NCBI GenBank assembly: GCA_903884005.1
Contig: CAISDA010000054.1
Coordinates: 49,695 to 113,694, forward strand
Direction of reading: 5' to 3'
Length of the DNA: 64,000 bases
Source: an uncultured Ignavibacteriota bacterium
GTDB lineage: Bacteria > Bacteroidota > Ignavibacteria > UBA10030 > UBA8401
In this document: in pieces, positions 9,201 to 17,693 of the stretch
How the letters are laid out: the number at the start of each line of letters is the position of its first letter
Numbering within the stretch: the stretch's first letter is position 1
Notes under the pieces: model-generated
The model's database searches: none
Told to the model about the DNA's origin: nothing
The model's input: the letters and a program-made list of their open reading frames with translations, nothing else
Made by a program: the position numbers and the translations under genes

Positions 9201-10512
9201 GTCCGTGGGGCGATGTTCCGGCGGTGGCCGGGGCAAGGGAAGAGAATTGAAATGATCCCTGATTGATAAAGACGGTGATGCCGCCGCCCAGGCCGACGAC
9301 GTCGCAGCTGCCGTCCCCATCCATGTCTCCTGTGGCAACGGCCGTTGGCAGGGCGACCGATGTAAGCACCGCAGCGGCAAATAAAATCCCTGTGCCGTCG
9401 TTGTGAAGCACGGTTATTTTATTCGATGATTTACTCGCGACGACGAGGTCGATGGATCCGTCGTTGTCGAAATCGCCGGCGCCCAGCGAAACGGGGCCTG
9501 CTGCAACCGGGAACGGCGTCAAGGCGGTGAACGTTCCCGCTCCGTTATTGACAAGGAGCGTGACGGTATTGCCCGTTTCGCTTGCAACGGCGATGTCTAT
9601 GCTGTTGTCGTTCGTGAAATCTGCGGTCACAAGCGCCGACGGACCCGCTTTCACAACGGTGGTAGAAAGAAGTGTGAATGTTCCGGTTCCGTTATTTTTG
9701 TAAACGTACACAGAGTTCGATGTGCGCCCGGTAACGACCAGGTCCATGACGCCGTCGCCGTCAACATCCGCAGCGGCGATGGCCGAGGGGCCGCCCGGAG
9801 AGGGAAACGTGACGGTACGTGTAACAGTTCCGCTCGCGTTCATGAACAGTACGGACACGGTATTGGAACCTTCATTGGCCACTGCACAATCCGGCACGTC
9901 GTCGCCGTTAAAATCCCCGATGACCAGAGATGAAGGAGTTGTACCGACCGGACTCGTCAACACCTGGAGAAAATTTCCCGAGCCGTAGTTGCGCAGCAGC
10001 GAGACGGTCTGGGAGTTCCGGTTGAGAACAAGAAAATCGAGCAGGCCATCGTGATTGAAATCGGCGGTTGCCGCAGCCCATGGCTGGTTCCCGGTGCCGG
10101 GATAACCGTTCAGCGCGAAAAGACCCGAGCCCCCTTTTGCGGCGGTTGAAAACTGGGACTCGAATGCGTTCGGCATTGAGTCGCCCGGAATTGTCTGGAT
10201 GCCTCTTGTGGCGACGATTGTCACGGTTTCGCCGAAGCTGAAATCCACAGCGGGATCGATGACAGCCGACCGGGAGGCGGCAGCGTAATTGAACGATTTA
10301 ATGACATGAGGCCCGCTGAGAGAGCCGTAGACTTTCACCGTCGACTGAGTGAGGGCAGCAGGATTAATGTCCACCGTAAACGTGAGGGAAATATTCGCAG
10401 ACGGTTGGACATTTTGCGCATTACGCGACGGGACGATCGATGCGATGAACGATTGCGCCTGAGCGTGGGCAATGCCGGCACAGACTCCCAGTATCAGTAG
10501 AAAATTTTTCAT
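6289..10512 (-). CDS. Giant T9SS cargo protein with two VCBS/FG-GAP beta-propellers
   Basis: The 1407-residue product has a signal peptide (MKNFLLILGVCAGIAHAQAQ) and a T9SS sorting domain at about 1325-1407 (FALEQNYPNPFNPSTQIQFS). Two long blocks of integrin-like FG-GAP/VCBS repeats (about 135-480 and 690-1035) carry calcium-loop phrases such as DFNHDGLLD, DVDGDGVMD and DLNNDGHLD. An Ig-like (Big_5-type) module precedes each block, an ASPM/Hydin-like Ig module (LDFGLDRLRL) lies between them, and about three Fn3-like domains (WRVRALNDFGWGEFSPW and similar) link to the sorting domain. The family role is usually surface adhesion or binding; no enzyme site is visible. It starts 49 bp after the motE-like gene in the same direction, so read-through from the flagellar operon is possible. 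Confidence 0.85.
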   Translation of the reverse strand: MKNFLLILGVCAGIAHAQAQSFIASIVPSRNAQNVQPSANISLTFTVDINPAALTQSTVKVYGSLSGPHVIKSFNYAAASRSAVIDPAVDFSFGETVTIVATRGIQTIPGDSMPNAFESQFSTAAKGGSGLFALNGYPGTGNQPWAAATADFNHDGLLDFLVLNRNSQTVSLLRNYGSGNFLQVLTSPVGTTPSSLVIGDFNGDDVPDCAVANEGSNTVSVLFMNASGTVTRTVTFPSPGGPSAIAAADVDGDGVMDLVVTGRTSNSVYVYKNNGTGTFTLLSTTVVKAGPSALVTADFTNDNSIDIAVASETGNTVTLLVNNGAGTFTALTPFPVAAGPVSLGAGDFDNDGSIDLVVASKSSNKITVLHNDGTGILFAAAVLTSVALPTAVATGDMDGDGSCDVVGLGGGITVFINQGSFQFSSLAPATAGTSPHGLMLVDINGDGNLDCATPNSVSSSLALFSNRPAVSVSAYPTSLDFGLDRLRLAMQLPVVLHNDGATMPLTIQSVASSNPPIFSCDPPGPIAPQDSAAMTVTFKPIDAKNYSDSLTFATNDPVRPTIKVYVKAVGGLVVLSTLPAPGGTVTDGLSPAAVFMNGVLDTSSLKNSSMKLFGDMTGLHAARLTVNTAERKAIATPIKKFLTGEHVTAVMTDSVMTASGSIHLFEGFSLNYSAAPTRGSEYYAAAGSYSTGVSPYAIASGDFNADGYADIAVVNASDNTVSVFMNDTHGGLAAQAVYVLGGSPQALVIADMNEDGAPDIVAVNAASNTLSILLNKNLGDGSLTAAALSVPTGVSPQALAVGDLNNDGHLDVVIANSKDNSVSLFMNDGAAHVTLAKSIPVGTTPRAIAILDVNNDGLPDVAVMNRGSNSVTLLLNVHGTYVPSTYTTGATPAAMAANDFNRDGFIDLVTANAGSKDVSILFNNGTGGFTAASTVPMYNVPTALFSGDMNGDAVPDIVVAQYSISSDVNTVQVLANTGNDGFVRGDSVVVSSPVALTGFDLLNRGILHLAVPNLLTAKITLINPAGGQTPVLMAPLPSAPSLKQPISLQWQNAGRTVAYHIQIADSATGSFAVNDSTCVPRQYTVSALAYSAAYKWRVRALNDFGWGEFSPWRNFSTCVAPPHVPMLIAPVQSAIEQDAAPLFIWHRAATAGTYRLQVGEDSLLTRIVIDSVANDTLWQSGSLKIHAPYFWRVKAANFGGESDWSIIRSFVTLLPLPEKVRICAPLNDARLGAATIKFSWRIPQWEVKKYWFEIAADTLFMFRIVDSSAVDTTWQMQKFSGNQKYFWKVRALNAKGWGPFSDVSTFSIGATSVEDGAPLPDHFALEQNYPNPFNPSTQIQFSVAAASPVQLKIFDILGREIADLLDERLSPGIYTVRWNARELPSGVYIYRLTAGSFVSTKKLSLQK

Positions 10513-10561
10513 GACGTCGCTGCTGCGAAATAAAAATAATTATGCGGAAAGAGCGGAGCAT

Positions 10562-11089
10562 TTACTGTGCGAGAATCTGAGCCGCCCGGTTCGCATCGAA
10601 ATATGACAGGATCAGTGCCGCCTGTTTTTTCTTGACGTGAAGAATGATGGTCCGGACATCCCGATCCTGCATCTTGCCCAGGATCTTCGCCGCATTTTGG
10701 GGCTTCATGGCTTCATACAGCTTGACCAGACTCTGCAGATCCTCGGCTTTCGACACGGTGGGTGAGAGCACCGGGGCGGGGACGGCGGCCGTGTCCGGGC
10801 CACTCTGTTTCGCTTCCACATGCTTCGACGCAATCGGCGACGCCGGCGGCGGCTCCGAGGCATGTGCGGTATCGGCAGTACTTGCCGCTGCATGCTCTCC
10901 GGGCAGCGCGTGGGCGGAATCCGCCGGGGCACCGACCTTCTTGGCCTGCGTATGAACAGAGTCGGCTTGCACGGTCTTGCCGGCAGGCACGAACCATTCG
11001 GGCTTCATCATTGCCGTGACGATCATAGCGCCGCTGACGAGCAGCGACAATCCGATGAGTGCGATAATAAAAATCCCTGTCGATTTCAT
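10562..11089 (-). CDS. MotE-like flagellar protein with MgtE N-terminal-type domain
   Basis: 175 residues: an N-terminal membrane helix (about 5-27, IFIIALIGLSLLVSGAMIVT), a low-complexity Ala/Pro/Ser/His-rich linker (about 45-115), and a C-terminal alpha-solenoid of the MgtE_N type (about 117-175; LYEAMKPQNAAKILGKMQDR, then AALILSYFDANRAAQIL). Known relatives are MotE and FlbB, periplasmic flagellar motor chaperone/stator proteins; the MgtE-like repeats also resemble FliG middle domains. It is the last gene of the fliF-fliJ cluster, 12 bp after fliJ, the usual place for this family. Assignment to the family is good, but the exact partner is inferred. Confidence 0.75.
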   Translation of the reverse strand: MKSTGIFIIALIGLSLLVSGAMIVTAMMKPEWFVPAGKTVQADSVHTQAKKVGAPADSAHALPGEHAAASTADTAHASEPPPASPIASKHVEAKQSGPDTAAVPAPVLSPTVSKAEDLQSLVKLYEAMKPQNAAKILGKMQDRDVRTIILHVKKKQAALILSYFDANRAAQILAQ

Positions 11090-11101
11090 AAGTACCTCAT
11101 A

Positions 11102-11521
11102 TTAACGAAGACGTTGAGAGAATTCATCGAGCGTCTTTTGTTCTTTCCGGTCGTTTTCCTTCTGCTCCGACTTGCAACGCTTGTCGTTGAGCACCTCGAT
11201 CATTTTTTTTTCCTGCGATTTTTTGATCAGGGCATCGCGCTTCGTCTCTTCGTGCGCCTCAGCCTTGTGCACCGTATCCTTCTGCGATTCGATGTCCCGC
11301 GTGAGCGTCGAGAGGTGCGAACGCATCGTCTGCATTTGGGCGACGCTCATTTTTTGCTTCGCGCGGAACGCCGACGCAGCCTTGTCGCGATCGTCATGGA
11401 TGACCGAGAGGCGGTCTTCTTCTTCAATGCGCACGCGCACCGCGTCGGCCACCTGCTGTTGTGCCTGTTTCTGCTGGATCGTTCGAACTTGTATGACCTT
11501 GGTGTAACTGTGTTGTTTCAC
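11102..11521 (-). CDS. fliJ: Flagellar export chaperone FliJ
   Basis: 139 residues, almost entirely charged coiled coil (QQKQAQQQVADAVRVRIEEE ... RDIESQKDTVHKAEAHEETK), the size and character of FliJ. FliJ docks in the FliI hexamer and on the export gate and escorts late substrates. Sequence identity in this family is low, so the call rests on length, coiled-coil composition and its position directly after fliI (25-bp gap) and before the motE-like gene. Confidence 0.8.
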   Translation of the reverse strand: MKQHSYTKVIQVRTIQQKQAQQQVADAVRVRIEEEDRLSVIHDDRDKAASAFRAKQKMSVAQMQTMRSHLSTLTRDIESQKDTVHKAEAHEETKRDALIKKSQEKKMIEVLNDKRCKSEQKENDRKEQKTLDEFSQRLR

Positions 11522-11546
11522 GCTGCCTGCCAGTCAAAAAAAAATT

Positions 11547-12872
11547 TTATGCAACAGATTCGCCAACAATGGTATTGAGCGATTTCATATTTCCCTGGAT
11601 CGTGGTTTTCTCGTCGATCCCTTGTTTCAGGAATGTTCTCACACTTTCTATCTTCGAGAGGCTGTAATCGATGCGCGGATTGCTCCCGCGCACATAGGCG
11701 CCGATGTTGATGAGATCCTCGGCTTCCTTATAGGTGGCCAGGATATCCGAAAACCGCTGCACCTGGTTGCGATGTTCGTTCGTCGTGATATCGGGCATCA
11801 CGCGGCTGATGCTTTCAAGCACGTCCACAGCCGGATATTGCCCGGAGGATGCCAGCCGGCGCGAGAGCACGATGTGTCCGTCGAGGATCGACCGGACGGC
11901 ATCGGCGATCGGCTCGTTGAAATCGTCGCCGTCGACGAGCACCGTATAGAGACCGGTGATGCTGCCCTTGTTCGATGTGCCGGCGCGTTCGAGCAATTTC
12001 GGCAGCAGTGCAAAGACCGACGGCGTATATCCTTTCGTTGTCGGGGGTTCGCCGATGGCGAGGCCGACTTCCCGCTGCGCCATGGCCACGCGCGTTGCCG
12101 AGTCCATCATCAGCATCACATCGAGGCTGAGGTCGCGGAAATATTCGGCGATCGATGTTGCCAGGAAGGCGGCCTTGAGCCGGACCAGCGCCGTTTGATC
12201 GCTGGTGGCAACGACGACAACCGACCGTTTCAATCCTTCCGGGCCCAATTCTTTTTCAATGAACTCGCGCACTTCGCGTCCGCGTTCGCCGACAAGGGCA
12301 ATCACGTTGACATCCGCATTCGTATTGCGTGCGATCATACCCATGGTGACGCTCTTCCCCACCCCGCTGCCGGCAAAGATACCGACGCGCTGGCCTTTGC
12401 CGCAGGTCAGGAGCGTGTCGATGGAACGGATGCCTGTGGTGATCGGCTCGAAGATACGCGAGCGTTCCAGCGGATTAGGCGGAGAGCTGTAGATCGACCG
12501 CACTTCTTTGGTTGCCAGGGGCCCGAGGCCGTCGATCGGCTTGCCGAGTCCGTCGAGCACGCGACCCAGCAGCCCATGGCCGACCGAGACGGTGAACGAT
12601 TTTCCGCTGGCGACAATCTCGCACCCCGGGCTGATATGTGAAATATCACCGAGGGCCATCGAGAGCACCCGGTTATTTTTAAATCCGACGACTTCGGTGA
12701 GGCACACATCCTCGCCGTCTTTCGATTTGATCGTGCAGACTTCGCCGAGCGACGTATTGGGGCCGATCGATTCGATCACCAGGCCGATCACCTGGCTGAC
12801 GCGGCCGTTGACCTTGACGAGGTCGGCCCTGCGTACGGCATCGAAGAGATATTCAAAATGAGTCGGCTGCAT
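11547..12872 (-). CDS. fliI: Flagellum-specific ATPase FliI
   Basis: 441 residues, normal FliI length. An N-terminal beta-barrel domain (about 1-90) precedes the F1-like ATPase core with Walker A GSGVGKS (about residue 168), Walker B LDVMLMMDSATR (about 250) and the family text GEPPTTKGYTPSVFALLPKL. It energises flagellar protein export together with FliH and FliJ at the cytoplasmic face of the basal body. It lies 24 bp after fliH. It also resembles type III secretion ATPases, but the flagellar gene order settles the call. Confidence 0.95.
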   Translation of the reverse strand: MQPTHFEYLFDAVRRADLVKVNGRVSQVIGLVIESIGPNTSLGEVCTIKSKDGEDVCLTEVVGFKNNRVLSMALGDISHISPGCEIVASGKSFTVSVGHGLLGRVLDGLGKPIDGLGPLATKEVRSIYSSPPNPLERSRIFEPITTGIRSIDTLLTCGKGQRVGIFAGSGVGKSVTMGMIARNTNADVNVIALVGERGREVREFIEKELGPEGLKRSVVVVATSDQTALVRLKAAFLATSIAEYFRDLSLDVMLMMDSATRVAMAQREVGLAIGEPPTTKGYTPSVFALLPKLLERAGTSNKGSITGLYTVLVDGDDFNEPIADAVRSILDGHIVLSRRLASSGQYPAVDVLESISRVMPDITTNEHRNQVQRFSDILATYKEAEDLINIGAYVRGSNPRIDYSLSKIESVRTFLKQGIDEKTTIQGNMKSLNTIVGESVA

Positions 12873-12896
12873 GCGCGTCCAATGATTGAAAATGAA

Positions 12897-13571
12897 TCAG
12901 CCCCGCGAGTGTTCCCGCAGGGCGGTTTCGATCTGTTTCAACTGCGTCTCGATGCGCGCATCGACGTTGCCAAGTTCGCTTTCGAGGATGCAGCTGCCGC
13001 CGGAAATTTTATCGTCGGGATCGAGCACGAATTCCTTGACCGAATCTGCCGCGTGATGAAGGTCCGTTTTATGCACCCGCACCAGGTCCTCGTCGTTCCT
13101 GTTGATCTTGATCTTTACTTTTTCCACTCCGAGTATCCGCTTGATTGCTTCCCGGATTTGGGCGAGGACCGGAGATGCAAGTTCAATTTCCCGCTTCAGC
13201 ACGCGCGTGGCGATTTCCAATGCCAGATCGATCACCGCCGTTTCGACGGTCGAGCGCAGCAGTGTATGCTGCTCGCCCAGGGCCGACATCACATCATCGC
13301 AGCGCTGCCGGAGGCCGGCTTTGCATTCCTCGACGTCGGATGCGCCGGCAGCAAGAGCCTCGGCTGAGCCGTCGGCAACACCCTTTGCGTACGCCTCGGC
13401 GATCTGCGTGGTGTAGAGCACTTCGCATTCGTGACGAACGCGAGCCTCAAGCGCCACTTTATCTTCCTCGCGCCTGATGCGGTGCACGCGCCCCTCTTCC
13501 CGTTCAAGGACGAGGGCGCTGTGCGGAAGCGCCGTCTGTATGGCCAGGTCCGATTTGATGAGGTTAGACAA
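12897..13571 (-). CDS. fliH: Flagellar assembly protein FliH
   Basis: 224 residues with a charged helical N-terminal half and the FliH/V-ATPase-E-like C-terminal domain (about 110-215; ALEIATRVLKREIELASPVL, then VEKVKIKINRNDEDLVRVHK). FliH regulates and tethers FliI at the export apparatus. Its start overlaps the fliG stop by 8 bp, indicating translational coupling. Confidence 0.88.
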   Translation of the reverse strand: MSNLIKSDLAIQTALPHSALVLEREEGRVHRIRREEDKVALEARVRHECEVLYTTQIAEAYAKGVADGSAEALAAGASDVEECKAGLRQRCDDVMSALGEQHTLLRSTVETAVIDLALEIATRVLKREIELASPVLAQIREAIKRILGVEKVKIKINRNDEDLVRVHKTDLHHAADSVKEFVLDPDDKISGGSCILESELGNVDARIETQLKQIETALREHSRG

Positions 13572-14616
13572 AGACTTCCTCCGCCCCGCCGCGCCGTGAG
13601 ATGATGATCTCTTCGCGCTCTTCGAGCTGCTTCACCACTTCCACGATGCGGGTCTGGGCCGATTCCACGTCGCGCAGACGCACCGGCCCCATGAACTCCA
13701 GTTCTTCTTTCAGCATGTCGACGGCGCGTTCGGACATATTCGCAAAGATCTTCGCGCGCAGTTTTTCTTCCGCAACCTTCAATGCCAGTGCAAGATCCTT
13801 CTTATCGACCTCGCGCAGGATGCGCTGGATGCCCCGGTCGTCGATGAAGATGATGTCCTCGAACAGGAACATGAGACGCTTGATCTCGGCGGCGAGCTGC
13901 ACATCGCGCTGTTCGATGTTTTCCAGCACGTTTTTTGCCGTGACGGTGGTGCTTTTGTTGAGGATGGCTGCAACCGATTTGGTGCCGCCGATGGTGCTGA
14001 TGCTCTGGTTCATCTGATTCTGCGCGATCTCATCGAGCACCTTCTCGATTTCTTTGAGCGTCTGCGGCGATACTTTTCCGAGCGTGGCGATCCGATACGC
14101 GACGTCTGAGCGAAGCTCCTCGGGAAATTCAAGCAGAACCTGCGCAGTTTGTTCCGGCAAAATGTTCGAGAGGATCAGGGCGATAGTTTGGGGATGTTCT
14201 TTAGACAGGAAGCTTGCGAGCTGCTGCGGGTCTGTCTGGCGCAGCATTGCAAACCCCGTCACATGCGTGAGCGCCTTCACCTTCTCCATGATGTCGGTCG
14301 CCTTGTTGATGCCGAATGTTTTTTCAAGAAGCGCATGCGCATATTCCAGACCGCCCTGCACCACAAAATCGCGGGCGGTCGTCATTTCCTGAAATTCCTG
14401 CATCACGTCGTCGGTCACCTGGGCGGGGATCCCCCTCATGCTCGAGATCTCGATCGTGATGCGTTCGACTTCCATCGGATCGAGTTCGCGGAAAATGCGC
14501 GTGGCACTTTCCACGTCCATCGAAATAAGGAGGAGCGCTGCTTTCTGAGAACCGCTCAGTTTTACCTTGCGCCGATCCGCTTCCTGTTTGATAAGTTGTT
14601 CAGTGCTAGCAGCCAT
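13564..14616 (-). CDS. fliG: Flagellar motor switch protein FliG
   Basis: 350 residues with the standard three-domain build: FliF-binding N-terminal domain (about 20-120), middle domain with the conserved EHPQT motif (about residue 140), and torque-generating C-terminal domain with charged residues and the end-region text GPVRLRDVESAQTRIVEVVK. FliG is the rotor protein that contacts the stator and sits on the MS ring. The ATG overlaps the fliF stop as TAATG (1 bp), so translation is coupled. Confidence 0.96.
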   Translation of the reverse strand: MAASTEQLIKQEADRRKVKLSGSQKAALLLISMDVESATRIFRELDPMEVERITIEISSMRGIPAQVTDDVMQEFQEMTTARDFVVQGGLEYAHALLEKTFGINKATDIMEKVKALTHVTGFAMLRQTDPQQLASFLSKEHPQTIALILSNILPEQTAQVLLEFPEELRSDVAYRIATLGKVSPQTLKEIEKVLDEIAQNQMNQSISTIGGTKSVAAILNKSTTVTAKNVLENIEQRDVQLAAEIKRLMFLFEDIIFIDDRGIQRILREVDKKDLALALKVAEEKLRAKIFANMSERAVDMLKEELEFMGPVRLRDVESAQTRIVEVVKQLEEREEIIISRRGGAEEVFV

Positions 14617-16175
14617 TAGTCATTCGATTCGGTCAGCCACAATTTTACGACTTTCGATGTATCCGAGGGTTTTTCTCGAACATAATCCATCACACGAGCG
14701 CGGCGTTCTTCACGATGAAGGGTTTCAAGCGGTATTTCCTTTTCCGGCAGCGGAGGAACGAATTTCTTTTCCGTCGGTATATGTGCCAGGGCCTTCTGTG
14801 CTTCCTGCATGACAGTCTCCTTCACGTCCAAATATTGTCCGACGGGTCCGACGACGCGCCGGGATTTCAAGCGTCCGATCAGCATGAAGAGGATCACGAC
14901 GGCGCCGACCATGGCGGCGATGATCACATAGCGCTGGACGTTGGTGTCGGTCGGGACGGCGTCCACTTTCTGGACGAATTGCTCGTCGTTGAGCCGGTTG
15001 TCGAACGGCAGATTGACGAACGATATTTCATCGTTGCGGCGCATGTCGAATCCGACCGCTTTTTTCACGACATCCGTCAGTTGCGTGATCTCTTCCGCCG
15101 TTCGCGGCAGGATCTGCGTTTCCTGTTTGCCGTTGACCTCGATCTTCTTGGGTTTGCCGTTGATCAGCACGGCGATCGACAGCCGGTTGACGTTGCCGGT
15201 CCCGCTGACGATGTGTTCCAGCGTTTTGCCTATCTCATAATTGGTAATGGCGTTCGTGCGCGTGCCGGGGGGCAATGAATCGGTCTGCGCCATTTTTTCT
15301 TCCGTGGCCTGTTCGCTCCGAATCACTTGTCCTTCGGGATCGTACTTCTCGACGGTTTGATCGACCTGGTTGAAATTCAAATCGGCGGTGACACGGACGA
15401 TCGAATTGTTCGTTCCCACAACGCCGTCGAGCAGCGACTGCGCCTGACGCGCAAGGTAGGTCTCGACCTTGTGCTGCAATTCATACTGCGTCGAGGACAG
15501 CGCGGCCAGCGAATTGCTCTGCGTATTGGTGGAGAGAATGTTGCCGTGCGAATCCATGATCGACACGTTCTTCGTGTTCAATCCTTCAACACTGCTGGAG
15601 ACAAGACGGCAAATGCCCTCGATGTTTTCGGGGGACAATTTTCCTGAGCGCAGTTTGAGCACGACGGACGAGGTCGGCTCTTTTTGGTCTTCTTTGAAGA
15701 GGGCTTTTTCAGGGAGCACGATGTGAACGCGGGCGCCTTCCACCTCGTCGATCGTCAGAATCGTGCGGGCCAATTCGCCTTCAAGGGCGCGGCGATAATT
15801 CAGCTTTTGGACGAAGTCCGATGCGCCTAAATTCGTCTTGTCGAAGATCTCATACCCCACCGTGCTCGACTGCAGCAGACCCTCGCCCGCCATCGATAAG
15901 CGGAGGTCGTACAATTGTTCCTTCGGCACCATCACCGACTTGCCGGAATCGTCCAATTTGTACGGGATCTTTTTTTCCTTCAGACGATCCACGATCTTAG
16001 ACGCATCCTGCGCATTCAGATTGGCGAAGAGCGTGACGTATGTCGGCTTGCTCATCATGTTGACGAGTGTCAGAATGGCGACGATGGCGGCGACCGCCGA
16101 ACCGCCGATGAGTACCTTCTGCCCCAGCGTCAGCTTCGCGAGCAATGCGCGTATTTGTTCTCTCAGTGGGTCCAT
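14616..16175 (-). CDS. fliF: Flagellar MS-ring protein FliF
   Basis: 519 residues. Membrane helices at about 20-42 (VLIGGSAVAAIVAILTLVNM) and about 430-450 flank the periplasmic ring-building domains; the C-terminal tail (VVKLWLTESND) matches the FliG-binding segment of FliF. FliF forms the membrane-embedded base of the flagellum. The start lies four bases after the fliE stop. Confidence 0.96.
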   Translation of the reverse strand: MDPLREQIRALLAKLTLGQKVLIGGSAVAAIVAILTLVNMMSKPTYVTLFANLNAQDASKIVDRLKEKKIPYKLDDSGKSVMVPKEQLYDLRLSMAGEGLLQSSTVGYEIFDKTNLGASDFVQKLNYRRALEGELARTILTIDEVEGARVHIVLPEKALFKEDQKEPTSSVVLKLRSGKLSPENIEGICRLVSSSVEGLNTKNVSIMDSHGNILSTNTQSNSLAALSSTQYELQHKVETYLARQAQSLLDGVVGTNNSIVRVTADLNFNQVDQTVEKYDPEGQVIRSEQATEEKMAQTDSLPPGTRTNAITNYEIGKTLEHIVSGTGNVNRLSIAVLINGKPKKIEVNGKQETQILPRTAEEITQLTDVVKKAVGFDMRRNDEISFVNLPFDNRLNDEQFVQKVDAVPTDTNVQRYVIIAAMVGAVVILFMLIGRLKSRRVVGPVGQYLDVKETVMQEAQKALAHIPTEKKFVPPLPEKEIPLETLHREERRARVMDYVREKPSDTSKVVKLWLTESND

Positions 16176-16179
16176 GGCG

Positions 16180-16491
16180 TTATACCGGGATTCTCATCAG
16201 TTCGCGATAGGCGTCGATTGTTTTATTGCGAACCTCCAGGAGGAGGTCGAAGCTGGTGCGCGCTTTTTCGGCGGCAACCATCACGTCGTGAACTTCGATC
16301 GATTCGCCGGAGGAAAAGTCCTGAACGGCTTTCCCGGCCTGCGCCTGCAGCGAATTGACATCGGTGATGAATGACTTCAGCGTGTCGCCGAAGGTCACGG
16401 TTGAACCGCCGCCGGGTGTTTCTGCGGCGACTCGTTTCGGCAGGGTTGTTTGTCCCATGCCCAGCGAAGTGTTGTCGGATATAGTATTCAT
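16180..16491 (-). CDS. fliE: Flagellar hook-basal body protein FliE
   Basis: 103 residues from the ATG at 16491 (MNTISDNTSLGMGQTTLPKR). The C-terminal half has the FliE signature (VHDVMVAAEKARTSFDLLLE, then VRNKTIDAYRELMRIPV). FliE joins the MS ring to the rod. The frame is open further upstream to 16782, but that extension overlaps the coupled small ORF and flgC and has no FliE character; the internal ATG gives the usual length and sits 2 bp after the preceding stop. Confidence 0.93.
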   Translation of the reverse strand: MNTISDNTSLGMGQTTLPKRVAAETPGGGSTVTFGDTLKSFITDVNSLQAQAGKAVQDFSSGESIEVHDVMVAAEKARTSFDLLLEVRNKTIDAYRELMRIPV

Positions 16492-16493
16492 GG

Positions 16494-16745
16494 CTAACTC
16501 TTCTTGTCGATCAGTGATCCGACGGAATGCTCTTGTGAGATCCCGTTCTTTGAATATGTTGAATACGATGTAATGTCTTTCGACTGCTCGGGATACAATT
16601 TCGTGAAGAACTGAAGTTCTTCCTGCGAAATGACATCGGCGGCAGCCGATCCGGCCTTGTGCTCCTGCGGCTGCGGGGGCGTATGCGCTGCCACGCGCGA
16701 GGCGACCTCGAATCCCTGCATTGGTTGAAACGACGACACTTTCAT
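16494..16745 (-). CDS. Small conserved-looking protein of unknown function between flgC and fliE
   Basis: 83 residues, not recognised. The start ATG overlaps the flgC stop as ATGA and its own stop is 2 bp before fliE, so it is embedded in the operon and translationally coupled on both sides. The N-terminal half is Ala/Gln/Pro-rich; the second half carries SQEELQFFTKLYPEQSKDIT and then SYSTYSKNG. No signal peptide or membrane helix. A cytoplasmic or export-associated flagellar accessory role is inferred from position only. Confidence 0.75.
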   Translation of the reverse strand: MKVSSFQPMQGFEVASRVAAHTPPQPQEHKAGSAAADVISQEELQFFTKLYPEQSKDITSYSTYSKNGISQEHSVGSLIDKKS

Positions 16746-17251
16746 ATGTCCAGCGCATCCTTTGCCATTTGTTTGCCCGCATTGATTGCCGTCACATTTG
16801 CCTCATAGCCGCGCGATGCGGCGATCATCTCCACCATTTCCGCCACCACATTCACATTCGGCAGTTTCACATATCCGTTCTCATCGGCATCGGGATGTGT
16901 TGGATCGTGCACCATCTTGAACGGCGAGGTGTCCCGTTCGACTTGTCCGGTGACATCGGGAATATTCTCTTCGAACGCATTGGCCTGCATCGTTCCGGCG
17001 CCGATGGCGATACCGTCGCTTGTCGACGCAAGAGGAACGATCGACGATTGCGCCGCAGGAAGTGACGACGAGAATGCATTCGACTGGGCCGTGTGAAATG
17101 TCACATACTGACGCTGATACGGCGTGCCGTCTTTGGTCCGCGTTGTATCGGCATTGGCAATATTTTCGGCCACCGCATTCATCCGTTTGCGTTGAGCCGT
17201 CAGGCCCGACGCGCTGATATTCATCGAAGTGAAGAGCATGTCAGTTTTCAT
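16742..17251 (-). CDS. flgC: Flagellar proximal rod protein FlgC
   Basis: 169 residues. The N-terminal rod motif SASGLTAQRKRMNAVAENIA with ANADTTRTKDGTPYQRQ and the C-terminal helix (NVNVVAEMVEMIAASRGYEA, then NVTAINAGKQMAKDALDI) are typical of FlgC. It polymerises with FlgB in the proximal rod. Start overlaps the flgB stop by one base. Slightly longer than the common 135-150 residues because of a Ser/Ala-rich insert near residues 55-75. Confidence 0.95.
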   Translation of the reverse strand: MKTDMLFTSMNISASGLTAQRKRMNAVAENIANADTTRTKDGTPYQRQYVTFHTAQSNAFSSSLPAAQSSIVPLASTSDGIAIGAGTMQANAFEENIPDVTGQVERDTSPFKMVHDPTHPDADENGYVKLPNVNVVAEMVEMIAASRGYEANVTAINAGKQMAKDALDI

Positions 17252-17685
17252 CAGCTTGAACCTCCGCCGGAAATGGCACGGCGCATTTGAGTGAATGTCT
17301 GCGCGATCAACCGCGACGCATATTTGAACCGGATCTGATTTTGGGCGATCTCCGACATTTCGCGATCAATGTCTACGTTGTTCACGCCGCTGGCAAGTTT
17401 TTCGGTCTCCGCCGGTTCAACAACATGCCCCTGGAGCTGGTTGGGATCGCTTCCGTTAATGGCCATGTGCATGGGCTGCGTTGATACTCCGGCAAGCGGT
17501 GTCGCTCCGCCGAGGGTCAAGGCGTCGTTAAAGTGGGTTTCGAACTCAACATCATGCCGCTTATATCCCGGTGTGGCAATATTGGCGATGTTGCCCGCAA
17601 TCACTTTTTGCCTCTGTGAATACACACCAAGGGCTTTATGCAGCAGCGGGATTTTGGTCTTGTCGAAAAGAAAGTCCTCTACCAT
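17251..17685 (-). CDS. flgB: Flagellar basal-body rod protein FlgB
   Basis: 144 residues with the FlgB N-terminal pattern (LLHKALGVYSQRQKVIAGNI, ANIATPGYKRHDVEFE) and a C-terminal helix with AQNQIRFKYASRLIAQTFTQ. FlgB is a proximal rod subunit. It begins 8 bp after the stop of the 48-residue membrane ORF and is followed by flgC with a one-base overlap. Confidence 0.95.
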   Translation of the reverse strand: MVEDFLFDKTKIPLLHKALGVYSQRQKVIAGNIANIATPGYKRHDVEFETHFNDALTLGGATPLAGVSTQPMHMAINGSDPNQLQGHVVEPAETEKLASGVNNVDIDREMSEIAQNQIRFKYASRLIAQTFTQMRRAISGGGSS

Positions 17686-17693
17686 AGCATGCC

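Noticed and set aside
16492..16782. 97-codon upstream extension of the fliE frame
   Set aside because: Overlaps flgC and the coupled 83-residue ORF, arginine-rich shadow composition; internal ATG gives a normal FliE.
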